The position numbers were made by a program, and so were the translations under genes. Shown piece after piece: positions 62,507 to 64,000 of a stretch of 64,000 nucleotides of DNA. Within the stretch, counting starts at the first letter, position 1, and each line of letters begins with the position of its first letter. This stretch comes from Eublepharis macularius (lineage: Eukaryota > Chordata > Lepidosauria > Squamata > Eublepharidae), in NCBI RefSeq assembly GCF_028583425.1, contig NC_072805.1, positions 17,990,001-18,054,000 of the forward strand. The letters are read 5' to 3'. The notes under the pieces are model-generated. The model had not been told where the DNA came from. It worked only from the letters and a program-made list of their open reading frames with translations, and did not search any database.

Positions 62507-62863
62507 TGTGGAAAAGTGCACAACACATGCACAACACAAACGGATTGTAGTCCTGAAATATTATCCTGTAATAGGTCAGAAACCCTTGGGTTGTATCCAG
62601 AGGTAATTGCCAACTGATGGGATTTCCATCAACAAAATAGGACTTTCTGCTGCAACAACTTGAAATGTTGTAGGGGGACAAAGGATCCCTCCAATATAGC
62701 ATGAAGGATGAGTTGGAGGTCTGCAATGAAAGGAGGAAGTGGCAAAACTCCACCCCTTGCTTCTGTCAGCAGAAACCAACTGCTGGATCCAACCACACCC
62801 TCTAACTTTCACAAATAAACTGAGACATGCATATCCATATAGTGCTGCCTTATACCAACACTG

Positions 62864-63300
62864 GAAGGCGGCATGGTATAGTCTAATCTTGCCAGATCTC
62901 AGAGCCAAGCTACAAGTGATGTCTGACACAGGTTGGATACTTGTCAGCTTCCCTCAAGTTTTCATGTGAAATGTAAGCGTGCTGGTCTTGCAGCTTGGCT
63001 CTCTGACTGCTGTCCAAGGGACTTTTCAACTGTCACTTGTCCAACATTCCGCCAAGCTGCCTACATTTCCCATCAAAACTTGAGGGAAGCTGACAAATGT
63101 CCAACTTGTGTCAGGCGTCACGTGTAGCTTGGCTCTCAGAGGCGAGCAGGGTCAATCCTGGTCAGTACGGGAGACTGCCAAGAAAGATGGCAGTTGCATT
63201 GCAGAGTAAAGCAATGCAGACCAACTCTGCTCTTTACTTGTCCTGAAAACCCCTTGACGGGGTCTCTGTAAGTCAGTTGCGGCTCACACACATGCATATT
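62864..63300 (+). mobile_element. 5S-rRNA-derived SINE split by foldback element
   Basis: AGGCGGCATGGTATAGTCTA and ATCTTGCCAGATCTCAG form the 5S head. After the insert come AGGCGAGCAGGGTCAATCC, GGTCAGTACGGGAGAC and the tail GGGTCTCTGTAAGTCAGTTG. The 5S-like order GATCTCAGAGGCNAGCAGGG is restored when the insert and one CTCAG are removed. Confidence 0.88.
62903..63134. mobile_element. Foldback DNA element (CTNAG family), copy C
   Basis: Ends AGCCAAGCTACAAGTGATGT and GCGTCACGTGTAGCTTGGCT. Identical flanks CTCAG at 62898-62902 and 63135-63139 inside a 5S-SINE. Arms include ACTTGTCAGCTTCCCTCAAG and CTTGAGGGAAGCTGACAAAT. Shorter centre than copies A and B (232 bp). Confidence 0.88.
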
Positions 63301-63475
63301 GTCATTGCCTATTCCGATGGGCAAAAATTCTGCAGGATCTCTGGCAGAGAGGGATCTTTCAGAGATCTGCTGCCTGAAGGCTGAAACAGCGAGATGAAGA
63401 TCAAGCTACAGGAGATCATGCATATCCATCGGTCTGGAAAATGCCCAAGGAGTAGTCACATTTGTCAGCCATAGC
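63301..63475. other. Short intergenic stretch
   Basis: Nothing recognised. Confidence 0.3.
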
Positions 63476-63908
63476 CAGGGGTCATTTTGTAGAAAAAGAG
63501 CTGGAGGAACTCATTAGCATAACGCATTAGCATATGCCATGCCCCTTGCCATCACCAGAAGTGTGTCATTAGCATAACTGATTTGCATATGCCACACCCT
63601 CTGACATCACCTATCCTGGCTGTTTTGGACCCAATCATGGCCATTTAGGGCCGAAATTGGGCTCAAAATGGCAAAAAGGGGCCAAAAATGGCCAAAAAGG
63701 GGCCAAAAATGGTCATGATCAGGCCGCTGCTGATTGGGAGAGTGATCCACCACCTGTCAGAGGCCCAATTCGGACCGTTTCAGCCCCAATCCAGGCTGAA
63801 ACAGGCCCCAAATGGCTGAGAGTCAGGTGGGCGGGGCCACCTGTCATGTGACTTTTGGGGAACTGCCCAAACTGCATTCCTGTGCGTTCCCCCTTGAAAT
63901 GAGCCCTG
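63476..63908 (-). mobile_element. hAT-like MITE, type C, reverse copy
   Basis: Begins CAGGGGTCATTTTGTAG and ends CCTTGAAATGAGCCCTG, the mirror of 53920-54367, including ACTCATTAGCATAACGC and GGCCAAAAATGGCC-type repeats. The 8-bp flanks GCCATAGC and GTCATAAC match at six positions, so this copy is somewhat older. Confidence 0.88.
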
Positions 63909-63924
63909 GTCATAACAAACTAAA

Positions 63925-64000
63925 CAGAAGTCCACTGGCACCTTAAAGGGTAACAACATTTATTCCACCATGAGCTTTTGTGGGTCAAAATTCACATCTT
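63925..64000 (-). mobile_element. PLE terminal repeat, cut by window edge
   Basis: Minus strand: AATTTTGACCCACAAAAGCT, CATGGTGGAATAAATGTTGT, TACCCTTTAAGGTGCCAGTG and GACTTC, the same order as the 55.1-kb copy. The hammerhead-like part, if present, lies at or beyond the window end. Confidence 0.6.

Overview
The window looks like a repeat-rich piece of a squamate reptile (lizard-type) chromosome. The signs are tRNA-derived SINEs with (GTT)n tails, 5S-rRNA-derived SINEs with a Bov-B-like tail, a CR1, L2-type tails, a young L1, Penelope-like elements, hAT-type non-autonomous DNA transposons and a Helitron. The species cannot be fixed from the sequence alone. Nothing bacterial or viral is present, and there are no operons, riboswitches or CRISPR arrays.

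The only convincing host gene is an intact single-exon class A GPCR of the leukotriene B4 receptor family at 44938-45948 (+). An L2-type LINE tail begins about 10 bp after its stop codon. Every other long open frame is either a retrotransposon remnant or an artefact of low-complexity repeats.

Layout: 0-5 kb is a decayed APE-type LINE. At 6.9-8.4 kb lies a broken Penelope-like element (PLE) with a hammerhead-like terminal region. At 9.2-11.7 kb a hAT-type element carries a CR1 and a 115-bp minisatellite. At 12.0-16.8 kb there is a second member of the first LINE family, two LTR-like segments and a decayed L1. At 16.9-31 kb are SINEs, long-TIR foldback elements, a Helitron carrying a minisatellite, and nested hATs. 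At 32-38 kb a nearly intact L1 has inserted into PLE-derived sequence with a 21-bp target duplication. At 38-44 kb are 5S-SINEs, a head-to-head PLE pair with hammerhead-like motifs on both strands, an L1 nested in a SINE and a CR1 tail. The GPCR lies at 45 kb. At 46-64 kb are L2 tails, hAT clusters, foldback elements, a 98-bp palindrome and further nested SINEs.

The most distinctive signal is a foldback DNA-transposon family of at least six copies (17.3, 24.6, 30.6, 49.0, 60.4 and 62.9 kb). Its ends resemble AGCCAAGCTACAAGTG and its flanks suggest a 5-bp palindromic CTNAG target duplication. In three cases the empty site can be inferred from the SINE it landed in. The second is a set of PLE terminal repeats with hammerhead-ribozyme-like cores, two of them in a perfect head-to-head arrangement. 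I found no host system of several cooperating genes.
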